Below are positions 14,342 to 23,614 of a stretch of DNA of 64,000 nt, one piece after another. The stretch covers positions 918,825 to 982,824 of the forward strand of contig NZ_GG665866.1 of assembly GCF_000160115.1 (NCBI RefSeq), read 5' to 3'. Every line of letters begins with the position of its first letter. Within the stretch, counting starts at the first letter, position 1. A program made the translations under genes and the position numbers. A model generated the notes under the pieces. That model did no database searches. It worked only from the letters and a program-made list of their open reading frames with translations, and had not been told where the DNA came from. Origin of the DNA: Shuttleworthella satelles DSM 14600 (GTDB taxonomy: Bacteria; Bacillota; Clostridia; Lachnospirales; Lachnospiraceae).

Positions 14342-16677
14342 ATGCTCTCAACCCCCATCTTTACACTTACGGATCCATGCTCGTGACCTCTTGCTGTATG
14401 GCTAAGATCTACGGAGGCGATCGCGACTTTCTCCCACTCTCCATAAGGAGAGCGATAGATCACATGATGCGCATCTGCCAAAGCCAAGAAGTCCTCGCGA
14501 GTCGAATGCTCTACATGAGCATTCAAGTAAATTCCGGATACTGTCTTTTCTTGCTTTTCGGATGCACCAAAGCGGTAGATCGGATACTTTCGACCTGTGG
14601 TCACTGCAGAGGCGATTTGTGCCTGTAAGATGTCGCTTACAGATGGAGCCTCATCTTTAGCAAGACCTAAAGCGCACTCGTAAGCCTCGCCTTTCTTTTT
14701 ATACGTCCAGAGATACCAGTCACAGGTGACCTTGGCCTGATTTACTGTGGTATACGCGCCCCATTTAGAGCCGTTTTTTGCTAAAAAGCAGACTCGCCAA
14801 TCCACTCCGATCGGTGGAGCGATGAGGAATCTTGTATCTGCTCCCTGGTCAGTCAGCCGATCGCAAGGTTCCATACGGTCTCCAAAAAGGAGATAACACT
14901 CGGTGATCTCCTGCGTTTTGGTGGATCCGATGTAGTGATTCCCGATTTTTGCCAAGGATCCGACGACAGAAAGCCCCGCATTCGTGGCAGCTGACAAGGT
15001 CATCTTTTTTGTGACGGAAGTCTCGGCTCCGGCATTTGTGACGATCTGCATATAAAGATCAATCGCAGCCCCATCTTGCGGGATAAAATTCAGTTTAGAA
15101 TTTGGGATTGTGACCTGCCCCATCCTTGGCTGACCGGATGCTGTATAAGAGCACAAAGGCTTGCCACTCACGGATGCCTTAATTTTTATGCGATTCCCAC
15201 CATGCTTATAGTCACTCTCATATGCCACAGAAAGACCCTCGACTGACCAGGACACGGATCGTATGGTCAAGGCTGCCCTCCATACAAATTTAAAAAGCTT
15301 AGAAGCTGCCGCACCATGAGCATTTAGCCCGCTTTTATCCATATAGTCCTTTTCGTATCTGCGGACTTGTAACTCAACCTCCGCATAGTCGCATGTGGTA
15401 TTATCCAAGGTTACTCCGATAGATGAGGGGCTTTTTTTCAAGGCTGTGTCGGCAGTCGTGATGTTCGGCTCTCCGGAGAGGCCCCATCCGGAGTTAGAAG
15501 CGGATCCGTCTCGTAAAGATCGGTAAGAACTCCATGCCGAGATAGACTTATCAGGGGCTTGTATCCTCACTCTATATCTGGCCTGATAAGTCGTCCCTTC
15601 GCCTCTCCACTCCGGATAAAAGTTTTCAGACCCCTTTACTGAGATCCAGTACGTCCCCTTGATCTGCAGATCTGCAGGCATTGACATATCTGCCGCAAGC
15701 ATGTCCGCTCGCTCAAAAATCCATCGCTGAGCTAAGCTGTTATTTTTTGGATATAGCTGCAGATTTGTTTCCTGTTTAATGTTTCCACCAATAACATCAA
15801 GGCAAAGTGTCTCCCCGTTGGCGGCAGTGTTATGGATTTCATAAGTCGGCACAAGCACGCCGTTAAATTTAGCTAAGCCGGCCGGGACGATCAGCCAGCG
15901 CATATCCTGCTCCGGTGAATGATGCTCTCTGACATCCTCAAGCGACCACTGATCGACCGGAGTTGACTTGCCAACCCGATCATCTCCGACAGCGTCCAGA
16001 TACTTAAAAGAGTGTGTAGGGATGATATGGCTGTAGCCGTTGGCCGCGTAATCCCTGACCCAGTAAACCTGATGATTGCGCCCGTTGTAGGCCGATACCA
16101 TAGCACGCGCGCCGTTTGCTGTGCTTTCCCAGGCGATCCCAACGACAATCTTAGGATCTAAGGCTGACCGTATGGTGTATGTTCCTTGCGGGACCGGATC
16201 CGCAGGCACAAAGGCCCACATCTGATCTAGGGCCGTACCCTCATCCGTGGATAGGCCGATGTCACCGCCTGCAGAGGGCGTCCCTGTGCCTACGCACTCG
16301 ATCAAAAGAGTCGGTTTGCTGTAAGACCTGATCTTATAGGCCTGATACTGCCTGCCAGCAATTGTAATCTGCTTACCATCTACCGGGTCTATCTTATACG
16401 CCTGCGAGGCTTTTCCCGTGGGATCCCTCTGTTGGATGGTCCTTGCGGTCGTGATATTTTCGTCCAGCAAGCCCAAGGCTTTCCCGGATTTTGACATCAT
16501 AAGCCGCCTACTCCCGTCTTGCATCGTCCACACAGTGACAAATTGCGCATCGGTGCCGTTGGCTGGCCAGACTTGGATGTTCGCCCCGTTTAAGGTCGTA
16601 TCTCCCGCACAGTCCAATACAAGGTCTGGATTGGCCCCGTTGACGAGGATATATGTTCCATCTGCTATTGTTGCCAT
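14338..16677 (-). CDS. Phage tail protein with N-terminal ricin-type lectin repeats
   Basis: The 779-residue protein starts with two or three ricin B-like units (GTYILVNGANPDLVLDCAGD; GTYTIRSALDPKIVVGIAWE; YEIHNTAANGETLCLDVIGG with LAQRWIFE, the QxW signature). Residues about 335-620 look like fibronectin-type beta sandwiches (YWISVKGSENFYPEWRGEGT; YAEVELQVRRYEKDYMDKSG). The position directly after the tape measure suggests a distal-tail or tail-tip role. The lectin part probably binds surface glycans of the host; its sugar is not predictable here. Confidence 0.7.
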   Translation of the reverse strand: MATIADGTYILVNGANPDLVLDCAGDTTLNGANIQVWPANGTDAQFVTVWTMQDGSRRLMMSKSGKALGLLDENITTARTIQQRDPTGKASQAYKIDPVDGKQITIAGRQYQAYKIRSYSKPTLLIECVGTGTPSAGGDIGLSTDEGTALDQMWAFVPADPVPQGTYTIRSALDPKIVVGIAWESTANGARAMVSAYNGRNHQVYWVRDYAANGYSHIIPTHSFKYLDAVGDDRVGKSTPVDQWSLEDVREHHSPEQDMRWLIVPAGLAKFNGVLVPTYEIHNTAANGETLCLDVIGGNIKQETNLQLYPKNNSLAQRWIFERADMLAADMSMPADLQIKGTYWISVKGSENFYPEWRGEGTTYQARYRVRIQAPDKSISAWSSYRSLRDGSASNSGWGLSGEPNITTADTALKKSPSSIGVTLDNTTCDYAEVELQVRRYEKDYMDKSGLNAHGAAASKLFKFVWRAALTIRSVSWSVEGLSVAYESDYKHGGNRIKIKASVSGKPLCSYTASGQPRMGQVTIPNSKLNFIPQDGAAIDLYMQIVTNAGAETSVTKKMTLSAATNAGLSVVGSLAKIGNHYIGSTKTQEITECYLLFGDRMEPCDRLTDQGADTRFLIAPPIGVDWRVCFLAKNGSKWGAYTTVNQAKVTCDWYLWTYKKKGEAYECALGLAKDEAPSVSDILQAQIASAVTTGRKYPIYRFGASEKQEKTVSGIYLNAHVEHSTREDFLALADAHHVIYRSPYGEWEKVAIASVDLSHTARGHEHGSVSVKMGVESI

Positions 16678-19277
16678 TAGTACATCCTCCCCTTTCTGAG
16701 CATTTCCGCGACAAAATCTGTGATACGGCTGTCCATCTGCGCCGTGTCGTTAAGTGTGATCCCATCAACAACTACCTGATACGTTGGTCCACTTGACAAC
16801 ATGGATTCTAAAATCCTGCCACGCTCCGCATTTTGGGCTAGCAATTTTGAGAGGAGTCCGGCGATCTGTAGAAGAACCTCACCGCCTCCGGATTCTTCCC
16901 GGACGATCTTTCGGAGGTCGTCAAGCGCACCCACAAACTCAGGTCGCTTCTCTCCAACTCCGATAATCTGCGGTCCAGAAAAAATGCCACCTCGATCGTA
17001 CCAGTCGATCCCGATATGCGGCAACTCCGGTGGAAATTTGCTTAGATCCAGCCCACCCGAGACGGTAAAGTGAGGTAGCTTGATCTTTGGAAATTCCAAG
17101 TGCAGCCCTGCCCAAAAGCCTTTGATCGCATCAAGTCCAGATCGAAAAAACTCTTTTGCTTTTCCCATCTTGTCGCCAGCTCCTGCGGCAAATTCGCCTA
17201 ATCTTGCGAGCCCATTTTGCACACCTCCGGACAGTTTCTCGCCGATAGAATCTCTGATGGATCCCATCTTCTCTCGCGCGGATGCTGCCATTTCATCAAA
17301 GCGTCCACGGGCATTTCCGACCATCTCTCCGAGCTTTCCTCCTGTGATGTTGTTAAGAAAGTCATAGCCTGTCATAAAATGCCCTTTGACGCCTTCCATT
17401 GTAGCGGCGACAGCTCCTTGCAGTCCGCCGCCGTGCTCATCATAGGCTTGCCGCATCGCGGATAAGTGCTGTGTCATGGTTGCCTTTGCAGCCTCCCACG
17501 CAGCTCCGACTACTTGCCCAATGGGGCTGTTAGCCACATGATCCTTTAAGGCATTCCATTTTTCCTGTACGCCGTTTTTAATTCCTTCCCAAGCTTCATG
17601 TGTTTTCTGCTTGATCTCTCCCCATTTTTTCTGGATATTTTCGCCAAGTTCTTTTGCTTTTGCTTTGATCTTGTCCCAGTTTTTATAGAGTAATACCCCC
17701 GCAGCAACTGCTCCGCTAATCGCAAGCACAATCCAACCGATAGGGCCGGTTAGTACGCCAATAGCAGCACCAATCGCAGGGAGAGCTCCAGCAACTGCGC
17801 CGACAAGAGAAATGACCTTTCCGATGATGAAAACGAGTGGCCCTATCGCCGCAACAATGAGACCGATTTTTACGATCATCTCCTGCTGCCCTGGTGACAA
17901 TTTCTGGAACCACTCATTCAGTTTTTGCATGCCGGCAACCAACTTTTCGATGATCGGTGTTGCCATCGTCTGGACCGTCTCGAATAGTTGTGCACCGGTC
18001 GATTTTAAGCTGTTCATCGCAATCTTCATGCGATCTACCGGCTTGACAGTCCGATCAAAGGTTCCCTCAGTCGCCCCTGCGTAGTCCTGTAGGCTTTTTC
18101 CCATTGCATCGAGACTCAGCTTGCCTTCCATCATGGCTTTGGCTAGCTGTGGCCCGGCTTTTGCACCAAAGATTTCTGTGGCAGCTTTCATCTTGTCTGT
18201 AGAGCTTGCTCCTGATTTCATCTTGGCATCAAGCTCCTCAAGCATTTTTGTGGCCGGTTTCCCTTCCTTCGCTGCATTTTTAAGCACGGCCTTCATTCCA
18301 GTCATTGCCGTTGATGCGTCTATTCCGTTTTTATCTAGGCTTGCTAAAAGAGTTGCGGAGTCTGATGCAGATAACCCTATTTCCTGCAAAGACGGGCCTA
18401 GCTGCGTCATGCTTTGTGACAAGCTTGTGACGGAAATCCCCGTATCTTGGCTCTGCTTAGTCAGCATGTCTAAGAAATCACCTGCCTGCTCTGCCGGAAT
18501 GTTGAATGCCGCCATAGCCGCCTGCGAAGAGTCAACTGCCTGTGTGACATCTTCGCCGTTTATTTTTGCAAATTTTACATATTTGGCAGATAAATCTTCG
18601 AGAGCCTGTCCGGTCAAGCCAAAGCGAGTGTTTACCTCTCCAATTGCATCTCCTGCAGTCTTAAAGTCAGTCGGTACAGAACTTGCGATTGACCTCATCC
18701 GGTTTTCCATGTCCTCTAGGGCCTCGCCAGTTGCCCCCGTCTTGGTCTTGACGCTATCCGCGCCTTCTTCAACTTCCTTCCATGCGGCTCCGGCCGCAAC
18801 TCCGATCCCGACAATCGGTGCTGTCACATGTGTCGAAATGCTCTTCCCTACCGATGTGATTTTGGCTCCAAAGGATTTCATGCGAGCACTTAAAGCTTTT
18901 AGACTCTGCGCTCCGGAAGACCCAAATCGCTTCGCTTCTTTGGTTAGAGCCGTCAAGGAAGTCTTAGTTATTGCGATCTCTCGTTCGAGTTTGCGATATT
19001 CCTGGCTGTTTTTATCAACTCCTTTTGCATCCAGCTTTTCCTGCGCCTGCTTCAAGGCATCAAGCTTTGTCTTTGTCGCTTGAATCCGATCGGCTAAAAG
19101 TTTCTGCTTTTCTTTCAGCAAATCGACATTCCCGGGGTTTAGCTTTAGAGCCTTATTGACATCGCTTAGCGATCTCTGTGTGCCTTTGATCGACTTCTGG
19201 GCTTTCGAGAGGGCATCAGACAGTCTTGTCGTGTCTCCGCCAAGCTGGATTGTGATGCCTTTGATTGTTCCAGACAT
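16677..19277 (-). CDS. Tail tape measure protein
   Basis: The 866-residue protein sets tail length. It has an N-terminal coiled-coil region (QKSIKGTQRSLSDVNKALKL; AKQAQEKLD-type repeats), a long alanine-rich middle, and hydrophobic segments around residues 465-535 (IVAAIGPLVFIIGKVISLVG; LTGPIGWIVLAISGAVAAGV) typical of tape measures. It follows the tail-chaperone frameshift pair, and its AGGAGGTG ribosome site overlaps the end of the chaperone extension. Confidence 0.92.
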   Translation of the reverse strand: MSGTIKGITIQLGGDTTRLSDALSKAQKSIKGTQRSLSDVNKALKLNPGNVDLLKEKQKLLADRIQATKTKLDALKQAQEKLDAKGVDKNSQEYRKLEREIAITKTSLTALTKEAKRFGSSGAQSLKALSARMKSFGAKITSVGKSISTHVTAPIVGIGVAAGAAWKEVEEGADSVKTKTGATGEALEDMENRMRSIASSVPTDFKTAGDAIGEVNTRFGLTGQALEDLSAKYVKFAKINGEDVTQAVDSSQAAMAAFNIPAEQAGDFLDMLTKQSQDTGISVTSLSQSMTQLGPSLQEIGLSASDSATLLASLDKNGIDASTAMTGMKAVLKNAAKEGKPATKMLEELDAKMKSGASSTDKMKAATEIFGAKAGPQLAKAMMEGKLSLDAMGKSLQDYAGATEGTFDRTVKPVDRMKIAMNSLKSTGAQLFETVQTMATPIIEKLVAGMQKLNEWFQKLSPGQQEMIVKIGLIVAAIGPLVFIIGKVISLVGAVAGALPAIGAAIGVLTGPIGWIVLAISGAVAAGVLLYKNWDKIKAKAKELGENIQKKWGEIKQKTHEAWEGIKNGVQEKWNALKDHVANSPIGQVVGAAWEAAKATMTQHLSAMRQAYDEHGGGLQGAVAATMEGVKGHFMTGYDFLNNITGGKLGEMVGNARGRFDEMAASAREKMGSIRDSIGEKLSGGVQNGLARLGEFAAGAGDKMGKAKEFFRSGLDAIKGFWAGLHLEFPKIKLPHFTVSGGLDLSKFPPELPHIGIDWYDRGGIFSGPQIIGVGEKRPEFVGALDDLRKIVREESGGGEVLLQIAGLLSKLLAQNAERGRILESMLSSGPTYQVVVDGITLNDTAQMDSRITDFVAEMLRKGRMY

Positions 19278-19287
19278 TTTTCACCTC

Positions 19288-19461
19288 CTAAAAAGCATCA
19301 AAATCGGCTTGAACTGCAACCCGATCTTCCGTCTTGCATTCTCCATTAAGCGAATTCCACTCGACAATATAATCAACCCACATGCCCATCGTCATTAGCT
19401 TTGCATCATTCATGCTCAATCCTCTTGCCACACCTGCGGCGAGAATCGTGTTAATCGTCAC
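19288..19461 (-). CDS. Tail assembly chaperone extension (gpT-like frame)
   Basis: This 57-codon frame begins with a GTG overlapping the stop of the upstream chaperone gene and ends in the ribosome site of the tape measure gene. It reads TINTILAAGVARGLSMNDAK and DYIVEWNS. In lambda-like tails the T part is made by -1 frameshifting as a GT fusion. Here the upstream frame (ending LKELKKATE) can pass into this frame by slipping -1 on the A run at 19471-19475. It could also start on its own GTG, but no ribosome site is evident. Confidence 0.7.
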   Translation of the reverse strand: MTINTILAAGVARGLSMNDAKLMTMGMWVDYIVEWNSLNGECKTEDRVAVQADFDAF

Positions 19462-19850
19462 TCCGTCGCCTTTTTGAGTTCCTTCAGGGACGGAGTCCGG
19501 GAGTTTTTTGATGTGAAAAATGACTCTACTGTTTCCGGAATCAGCTCCTCCATGATATCCATGACGCAGAAATCGTCTCCCAACTCAGTGATCCATGCCA
19601 CAAAGTCAGGGATCGAGTCATCACAGAGCCTTGCCATCGCCCAAGCAATCTGAGCGATACAGATTACACCAAGATCTTCGAAAAATACCGCGGTCCGCTC
19701 CGTGTCATCCTTGGCACTAAAAGCCTTAATGATTGTCGGAATCATGATCTTTGACGGATCCGTCCCGAACTGTGCCTTATAAACAAAAGTCCACGCAAAA
19801 GCGGTTGAAAATGCCACCTCTCTGTCTCCGATTTTTAAAGTTTTTACCAT
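19458..19850 (-). CDS. Tail assembly chaperone (gpG-like)
   Basis: This is a 130-residue protein between the major tail and tape measure genes. It starts MVKTLKIGDREVAFSTAFAW and ends with the charged stretch PSLKELKKATE. The size, position and overlapping second frame match the G/GT chaperones that coat the tape measure before tail tube assembly. Confidence 0.78.
   Translation of the reverse strand: MVKTLKIGDREVAFSTAFAWTFVYKAQFGTDPSKIMIPTIIKAFSAKDDTERTAVFFEDLGVICIAQIAWAMARLCDDSIPDFVAWITELGDDFCVMDIMEELIPETVESFFTSKNSRTPSLKELKKATE
19467..19477 (-). promoter_or_regulatory. Candidate -1 programmed frameshift site
   Basis: On the minus strand CTC-AAA-AAG-GCG lies 10-20 bases before the stop of the gpG-like frame. 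A slip of one base back on AAAAAG joins it to the gpT-like frame. This is the expected location for the tail chaperone frameshift. The heptamer (C AAA AAG) is not perfect. Confidence 0.5.
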
Positions 19851-19863
19851 GCTTACCTCACTT

Positions 19864-19899
19864 AAAAAAACAAGTGCGGCAGGTTATCCTGTCGCACTT
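19864..19899 (-). terminator. Strong hairpin terminator between major tail and chaperone genes
   Basis: AAGTGCGACAGG and CCTGCCGCACTT pair around an ATAA loop and are followed by seven T on the minus strand. It lies inside the late operon and would reduce transcription of genes downstream of the abundant major tail protein. Confidence 0.85.
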
Positions 19900-19905
19900 A
19901 TATCG

Positions 19906-20493
19906 TCAATGCCCGGGAGTTACAGTGGAGTCCTTTTCATAAGGTTTTTCTCCATATAAAGAGTTGTAGCCGGCATCACCCTGTTCAGCACTCGCCTTCA
20001 CAATCCTTGTGTCAAGCCTGGGCTTTGCGGAGAATGAAAGCTTTGCCTCATTGTACTTCTTCTTTTCTTCAATCGTCTCTGAGGAAATGTCCGGACGAGT
20101 TGCAAGGCAACGGTAGAAAACATGTCGCCGCTGGTTGATGTCTCCCTCGAACTCGCAAGCCATCGCAAACTCTGCCGGCTTTGCTTCTGAGCTCTCAAAG
20201 ATCACTCCATTCTTGTCCTTGATCTCCTTTAGAATCTTGACCCGAAAATCCTCCGGGACGTCAGCAATGGTCAGATCGCCACTATATCCGTTGTTCGTCA
20301 CAGTACTGACATACGTGGCATTGTCTGCATAAAATGAGTCGGTTGATCCCTCTGCCTTCAGCGCCAAATTGACGGCTCCGGGGATCTTAAACTTTTCTCC
20401 ATAAGTCGGGACTCCGTCATCACTTGTCGATGTGATCGGCCAAACGATGACATTCCTTAGTCCATAGGTTACCTTATTTTTCTCTGTTCCCAT
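19906..20493 (-). CDS. Major tail protein
   Basis: The 195-residue protein forms the tail tube. It reads VTYGLRNVIVWPITSTSDDG, GAVNLALKAEGSTDSFYADN and GYSGDLTIADVPEDF, as in phi13/TP901-type major tail proteins. The start at 20493 follows AGGAGGAAAA. It lies after the head-tail joining genes and before a strong terminator. Confidence 0.88.
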   Translation of the reverse strand: MGTEKNKVTYGLRNVIVWPITSTSDDGVPTYGEKFKIPGAVNLALKAEGSTDSFYADNATYVSTVTNNGYSGDLTIADVPEDFRVKILKEIKDKNGVIFESSEAKPAEFAMACEFEGDINQRRHVFYRCLATRPDISSETIEEKKKYNEAKLSFSAKPRLDTRIVKASAEQGDAGYNSLYGEKPYEKDSTVTPGH

Positions 20494-20501
20494 TTTTCCT
20501 C

Positions 20502-20813
20502 CTAACAATAAAAAACAGTCTGAAACATCTTTTCTGTGTCAATCCAATTGGAGGCACCGCCAGACCAGGGGATCTCATACTTACAGAAAAGATCGATCAG
20601 GATTTTTTCCGCTTCTAAGTCCTTTACCTTCGTGTAAAGTTCGACCGCAAAAGACGGCGTCCAGTCATAGACCGTGTTATCGGCATAAAACTGCACTTTT
20701 TCAGTTTCAAAATACGCGATGTATTTTTCAGATTTTGGCGGATCCTTGAATTGATAGTATGCAAAAGGGATCTTAGACTCCTTTAGTATTTGAGTGATGG
20801 TCTCATACTTCAT
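20502..20813 (-). CDS. Tail completion/terminator-type protein
   Basis: The 103-residue protein (FAYYQFKDPPKSEKYIAYFE; VELYTKVKDLEAEKILIDLF) lies between the HK97 gp10-like gene and the major tail gene. This is the usual place of the tail terminator protein that caps the tube. The assignment rests on position and fold-like pattern. Confidence 0.65.
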   Translation of the reverse strand: MKYETITQILKESKIPFAYYQFKDPPKSEKYIAYFETEKVQFYADNTVYDWTPSFAVELYTKVKDLEAEKILIDLFCKYEIPWSGGASNWIDTEKMFQTVFYC

Positions 20814-21220
20814 AATCTCATCTCCTCGACCGCATCAGCAAATCTCCTTGATGCCTCATGATTTACTTTGGCTATATGCGGGAAAGTTTTCGACCGCCTC
20901 CCCGTCTTTGCAATTACATGTCCAAACTCCAGAAGATGCGTCAGCTGATAATGCTTGGAATTGTGGACTTCATAATTCACAATTCCAACTGCATTCTCAT
21001 CGACTTTTACCTTCCAACTTTTTGCGTAAGAGCCAGGCGGGTATCTGCGATCAAATCCATCCGTCCGTACAGGGGATGTCTCCTTGAGTTCTTTCGCGCC
21101 ATAATCAGCAGCTTCTTTTGCGGCCTCGTTCACTTTCTTTATGACTTCCAACTTCATGTCATCAAGCGCTCTATTGACCACATCACTTAGCTGATCGATG
21201 CGGACGATTTCATCTTGCAA
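20810..21220 (-). CDS. HK97 gp10-like tail/head-tail protein
   Basis: The 136-residue protein reads AADYGAKELKETSPVRTDGF, GSYAKSWKVK and LTHLLEFGHVIAKTG, ending with a helical tail. The TSPVRTG...YAKSW...HLLEFGH pattern is the hallmark of the HK97 gp10 family in siphovirus head-tail regions. It overlaps both neighbours by a few bases. Confidence 0.85.
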   Translation of the reverse strand: MQDEIVRIDQLSDVVNRALDDMKLEVIKKVNEAAKEAADYGAKELKETSPVRTDGFDRRYPPGSYAKSWKVKVDENAVGIVNYEVHNSKHYQLTHLLEFGHVIAKTGRRSKTFPHIAKVNHEASRRFADAVEEMRL

Positions 21221-21530
21221 CTCCAGTCACCTCTCTGTAGTAAAGCTCTATACCTCCGTCTTCGGTCGGATAGGTGCGATATATGAAATATTTCTCCCCC
21301 TCAATTTCCAAAAAACTCTCTTTCTTGTAGTCAGCCTCATCTCTCAGAAACACCATGCCTTGCGGATTTAACCCGGCCTGCGCTACGGATGCCCACTCCT
21401 GCCTTGAGATGCCGTGAAGCGTTCCAATGACGCTCCTCCTCACTTCTTCGCCAGGGATCTGCTGCCCGATTCCATCAAGTCTATACTTGATGGAAATTAG
21501 AATTACATCTGCAATTCTCTCCATGCTCAC
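21210..21530 (-). CDS. Head-tail adaptor/head closure protein
   Basis: A 106-residue protein beginning MSMERIADVILISIKYRLDG with a beta-rich C-terminal half (ESFLEIEGEKYFIYRTYPTE; GIELYYREVTGVAR). Its place between the gp6-like connector and the gp10-like gene fits the head closure protein of HK97/SPP1-type phages. Confidence 0.65.
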   Translation of the reverse strand: MSMERIADVILISIKYRLDGIGQQIPGEEVRRSVIGTLHGISRQEWASVAQAGLNPQGMVFLRDEADYKKESFLEIEGEKYFIYRTYPTEDGGIELYYREVTGVAR

Positions 21531-21808
21531 CTCCGGTTATAATCTCCGCAGAGTGCAAGAGCAGCCTTAAGATGCTCATAGGCCTGTCCAAAGGTCTCCG
21601 CATTACTGTCATACCCAAACTGGGATTTCAAGTATAGTTTCAACGCCTGCTGAATCAACGGGTCTTCTGGATCCACTTTTACAACTCCACCAATCAACAA
21701 GTCCATCAGGCAGGCCTCCACGACCTGCCTGATCTCCTCATCTCTTGATCCGATTCTCAGCCATCCTTTGGCTGAGTTAATCAATTCTGCGCTAATCTCA
21801 GCCATCAA
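21527..21808 (-). CDS. gp6-like head-tail connector
   Basis: This is a 93-residue, all-helical protein (GWLRIGSRDEEIRQVVEACL; PLIQQALKLYLKSQFGYDSN; AYEHLKAALAL). It resembles the short gp6-type connectors found directly after the major capsid gene. Confidence 0.75.
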   Translation of the reverse strand: MMAEISAELINSAKGWLRIGSRDEEIRQVVEACLMDLLIGGVVKVDPEDPLIQQALKLYLKSQFGYDSNAETFGQAYEHLKAALALCGDYNRR

Positions 21809-21815
21809 GCCCTCC

Positions 21816-22970
21816 TTATGCGGTCTTCACAGTCAAAACAGCAAAGGATTTGTCATTGATCAGAGCGCACTCGCTTCTCTCGTAGCCGGAATAGATATAC
21901 TTGTGTGCCTTGATGTCCTTGTCGGTCTCGACCATGATGTCGGAAACGACGTTGTTCACAACCTGCTTTGGGTCTCCGATCAGAAGCTCGTTGTCTGCAA
22001 CGCTATCCTCGATCTTAATGGGGGCACCCAAAAGATAGCCCTGGATTCCCTCTGTCGCATTGGGCTGGAAGATCAGACGGCCATCGCCATCCGTCAGGGT
22101 TGCAAGACGGTTATACAGCGTCGCTCTTGTGCAGTACACCGCAGGAGTCTTGGCCTTCTGCAGAGATGCAAAAGCACCGCAGATCTCTTCATAAGTTGCT
22201 TTGCCTACTGCCGCTGTCGTCTTCTTGTTCCCGGCGTTCACGCCTGCCTTAATGGTTGCGACCATATCATTTGCGATTGCGTCTCCGATACTAGAGGCGA
22301 TCTCGCTTACAAGATAAGCCTCTAAAGCATCGATACTCATCTCCGCCTCCGCATAAGACAGCTCAATCGCCTTCACAAAGTCATTCCCGGACAGGGTCAC
22401 CTTAACAATGGTGTTCTGCTCATCGTCTACAGGTGCAGTCCCTTCTGCGGTCTTTGCCTGCTTTGTTCCGGCTCCCTTTACAATTGCAGTATGCTTCACG
22501 ACTTCAAGGATCGTGCCGGTGCGGTATGTGGTCACATCGCCCACAATCGTGTGCGTCTTAGACACAAGGTCCCAGATTTCATTTAACATGGTTGTGGGAA
22601 GCGGTGCCGGCGTGTTCTGCGTCGTGTGAGTGAATGCGGTGTTCTCCAGAGCGGTCATCTGATCAGCTCTCCCTGAAATCTGCTTCAAAAAAGCGTTCTT
22701 ATACTCAACACTTGCTACGTCTGCAACTGCTCCAATAGTCTTGTTTTCTTCTCCCAACTTTCTTTCCTCCTTGAATCTTGCGTTCACATCAGTTCCCTTC
22801 TCAAGCGCCATTTCCTCGGCATGCGCCGTCTTCTCCGCTTCAAAAGCGGACTCAATCTGATTAATCTCCGCTTTCTTAGCTTCTGCCTCCTCCAACTTTC
22901 CCGCTCTTGCAAGCTCTGCGCCTTCTGCTTTCAGCTTGGCAATCTGCTTTGTCTTTTCTGCTAAGTTCAT
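21816..22970 (-). CDS. HK97-family major capsid protein
   Basis: The 384-residue precursor has an N-terminal helical delta/scaffold domain (about residues 1-75, rich in E, K and A) and an HK97-fold body (LPTTMLNEIWDLVSKTHTIV; VKAIELSYAEAEMSIDALEA; DLIFQPNATEGIQGYLLG-type P/A-loop region). The delta domain is expected to be removed by the protease encoded just upstream. Confidence 0.93.
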   Translation of the reverse strand: MNLAEKTKQIAKLKAEGAELARAGKLEEAEAKKAEINQIESAFEAEKTAHAEEMALEKGTDVNARFKEERKLGEENKTIGAVADVASVEYKNAFLKQISGRADQMTALENTAFTHTTQNTPAPLPTTMLNEIWDLVSKTHTIVGDVTTYRTGTILEVVKHTAIVKGAGTKQAKTAEGTAPVDDEQNTIVKVTLSGNDFVKAIELSYAEAEMSIDALEAYLVSEIASSIGDAIANDMVATIKAGVNAGNKKTTAAVGKATYEEICGAFASLQKAKTPAVYCTRATLYNRLATLTDGDGRLIFQPNATEGIQGYLLGAPIKIEDSVADNELLIGDPKQVVNNVVSDIMVETDKDIKAHKYIYSGYERSECALINDKSFAVLTVKTA

Positions 22971-23614
22971 CTCTCCTCCTTTGCAAAATACGCTAAAAGA
23001 TTTTCTTTCCGTTCCTGCATCTTCCGGATCACAGACGCCTGAATCAACTCTCCTCCAGACGCAACCAATGCTACCGGCTCAATCTCTTTCGAACTCTCCC
23101 CGGCAATTTCATCAATCAACCCATAATCAACAGCATCTTGTGCAGTGATCCATGTCTCTGCATCCATCAGGTCTAAAGCATCTTTCTCGCTCATGCCGGA
23201 CTTGGCCACATATGCCTCCGCAATCGCACGATTTGCCTGTTTCAGCACCTCTGACGCATGATTCATGTCTCTGTAGTCTCCTGCCGTGTATGCGCTGACA
23301 TTGTGCACCATCATCTGAGCTGTCCGTGTGATGTCCGATTTCCCGGCGCATGCGATCATTGATGCCGCAGATGCAGCAAGACCGACAACATGGATCTTGA
23401 CATCTCCCTTATAGCCCTGAATTGCCGCATAAATTTCTGATGCGGCAAAGACATTTCCGCCGGCAGAATTAATGTCAATATCAACCTTTTCTCCGCTGGC
23501 CTCTTCTAGCTGCCTCAAGACAGCGGATGGGCTCGTGCATTTTTCGCCGAAGTACTCATAAATCCATGCTTCTTCGTCCGGAACAATTGCGCCTTTGATT
23601 TCAATCTTCGCCAC
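22967..23614 (-). CDS. ClpP-like prohead protease
   Basis: The 215-residue serine protease has NSAGGNVFAASEIYAAIQ, the nucleophile region GLAASAASMIACAG, the histidine in MMVHNVSAYTAGD, and AETWITAQDAVDYGLIDEI. It processes the capsid precursor. The GTG start at 23614 is preferred because AAAGGAGGAG lies just before it; an earlier in-frame start at 23641 lies inside the portal gene. It overlaps the portal gene end by 14 bases. Confidence 0.9.
   Translation of the reverse strand: MAKIEIKGAIVPDEEAWIYEYFGEKCTSPSAVLRQLEEASGEKVDIDINSAGGNVFAASEIYAAIQGYKGDVKIHVVGLAASAASMIACAGKSDITRTAQMMVHNVSAYTAGDYRDMNHASEVLKQANRAIAEAYVAKSGMSEKDALDLMDAETWITAQDAVDYGLIDEIAGESSKEIEPVALVASGGELIQASVIRKMQERKENLLAYFAKEER

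Noticed and set aside
18121-19083. 320-codon open frame on the plus strand
   Set aside because: It is antisense to the tape measure gene and arises from that gene's alanine- and serine-rich codon use.
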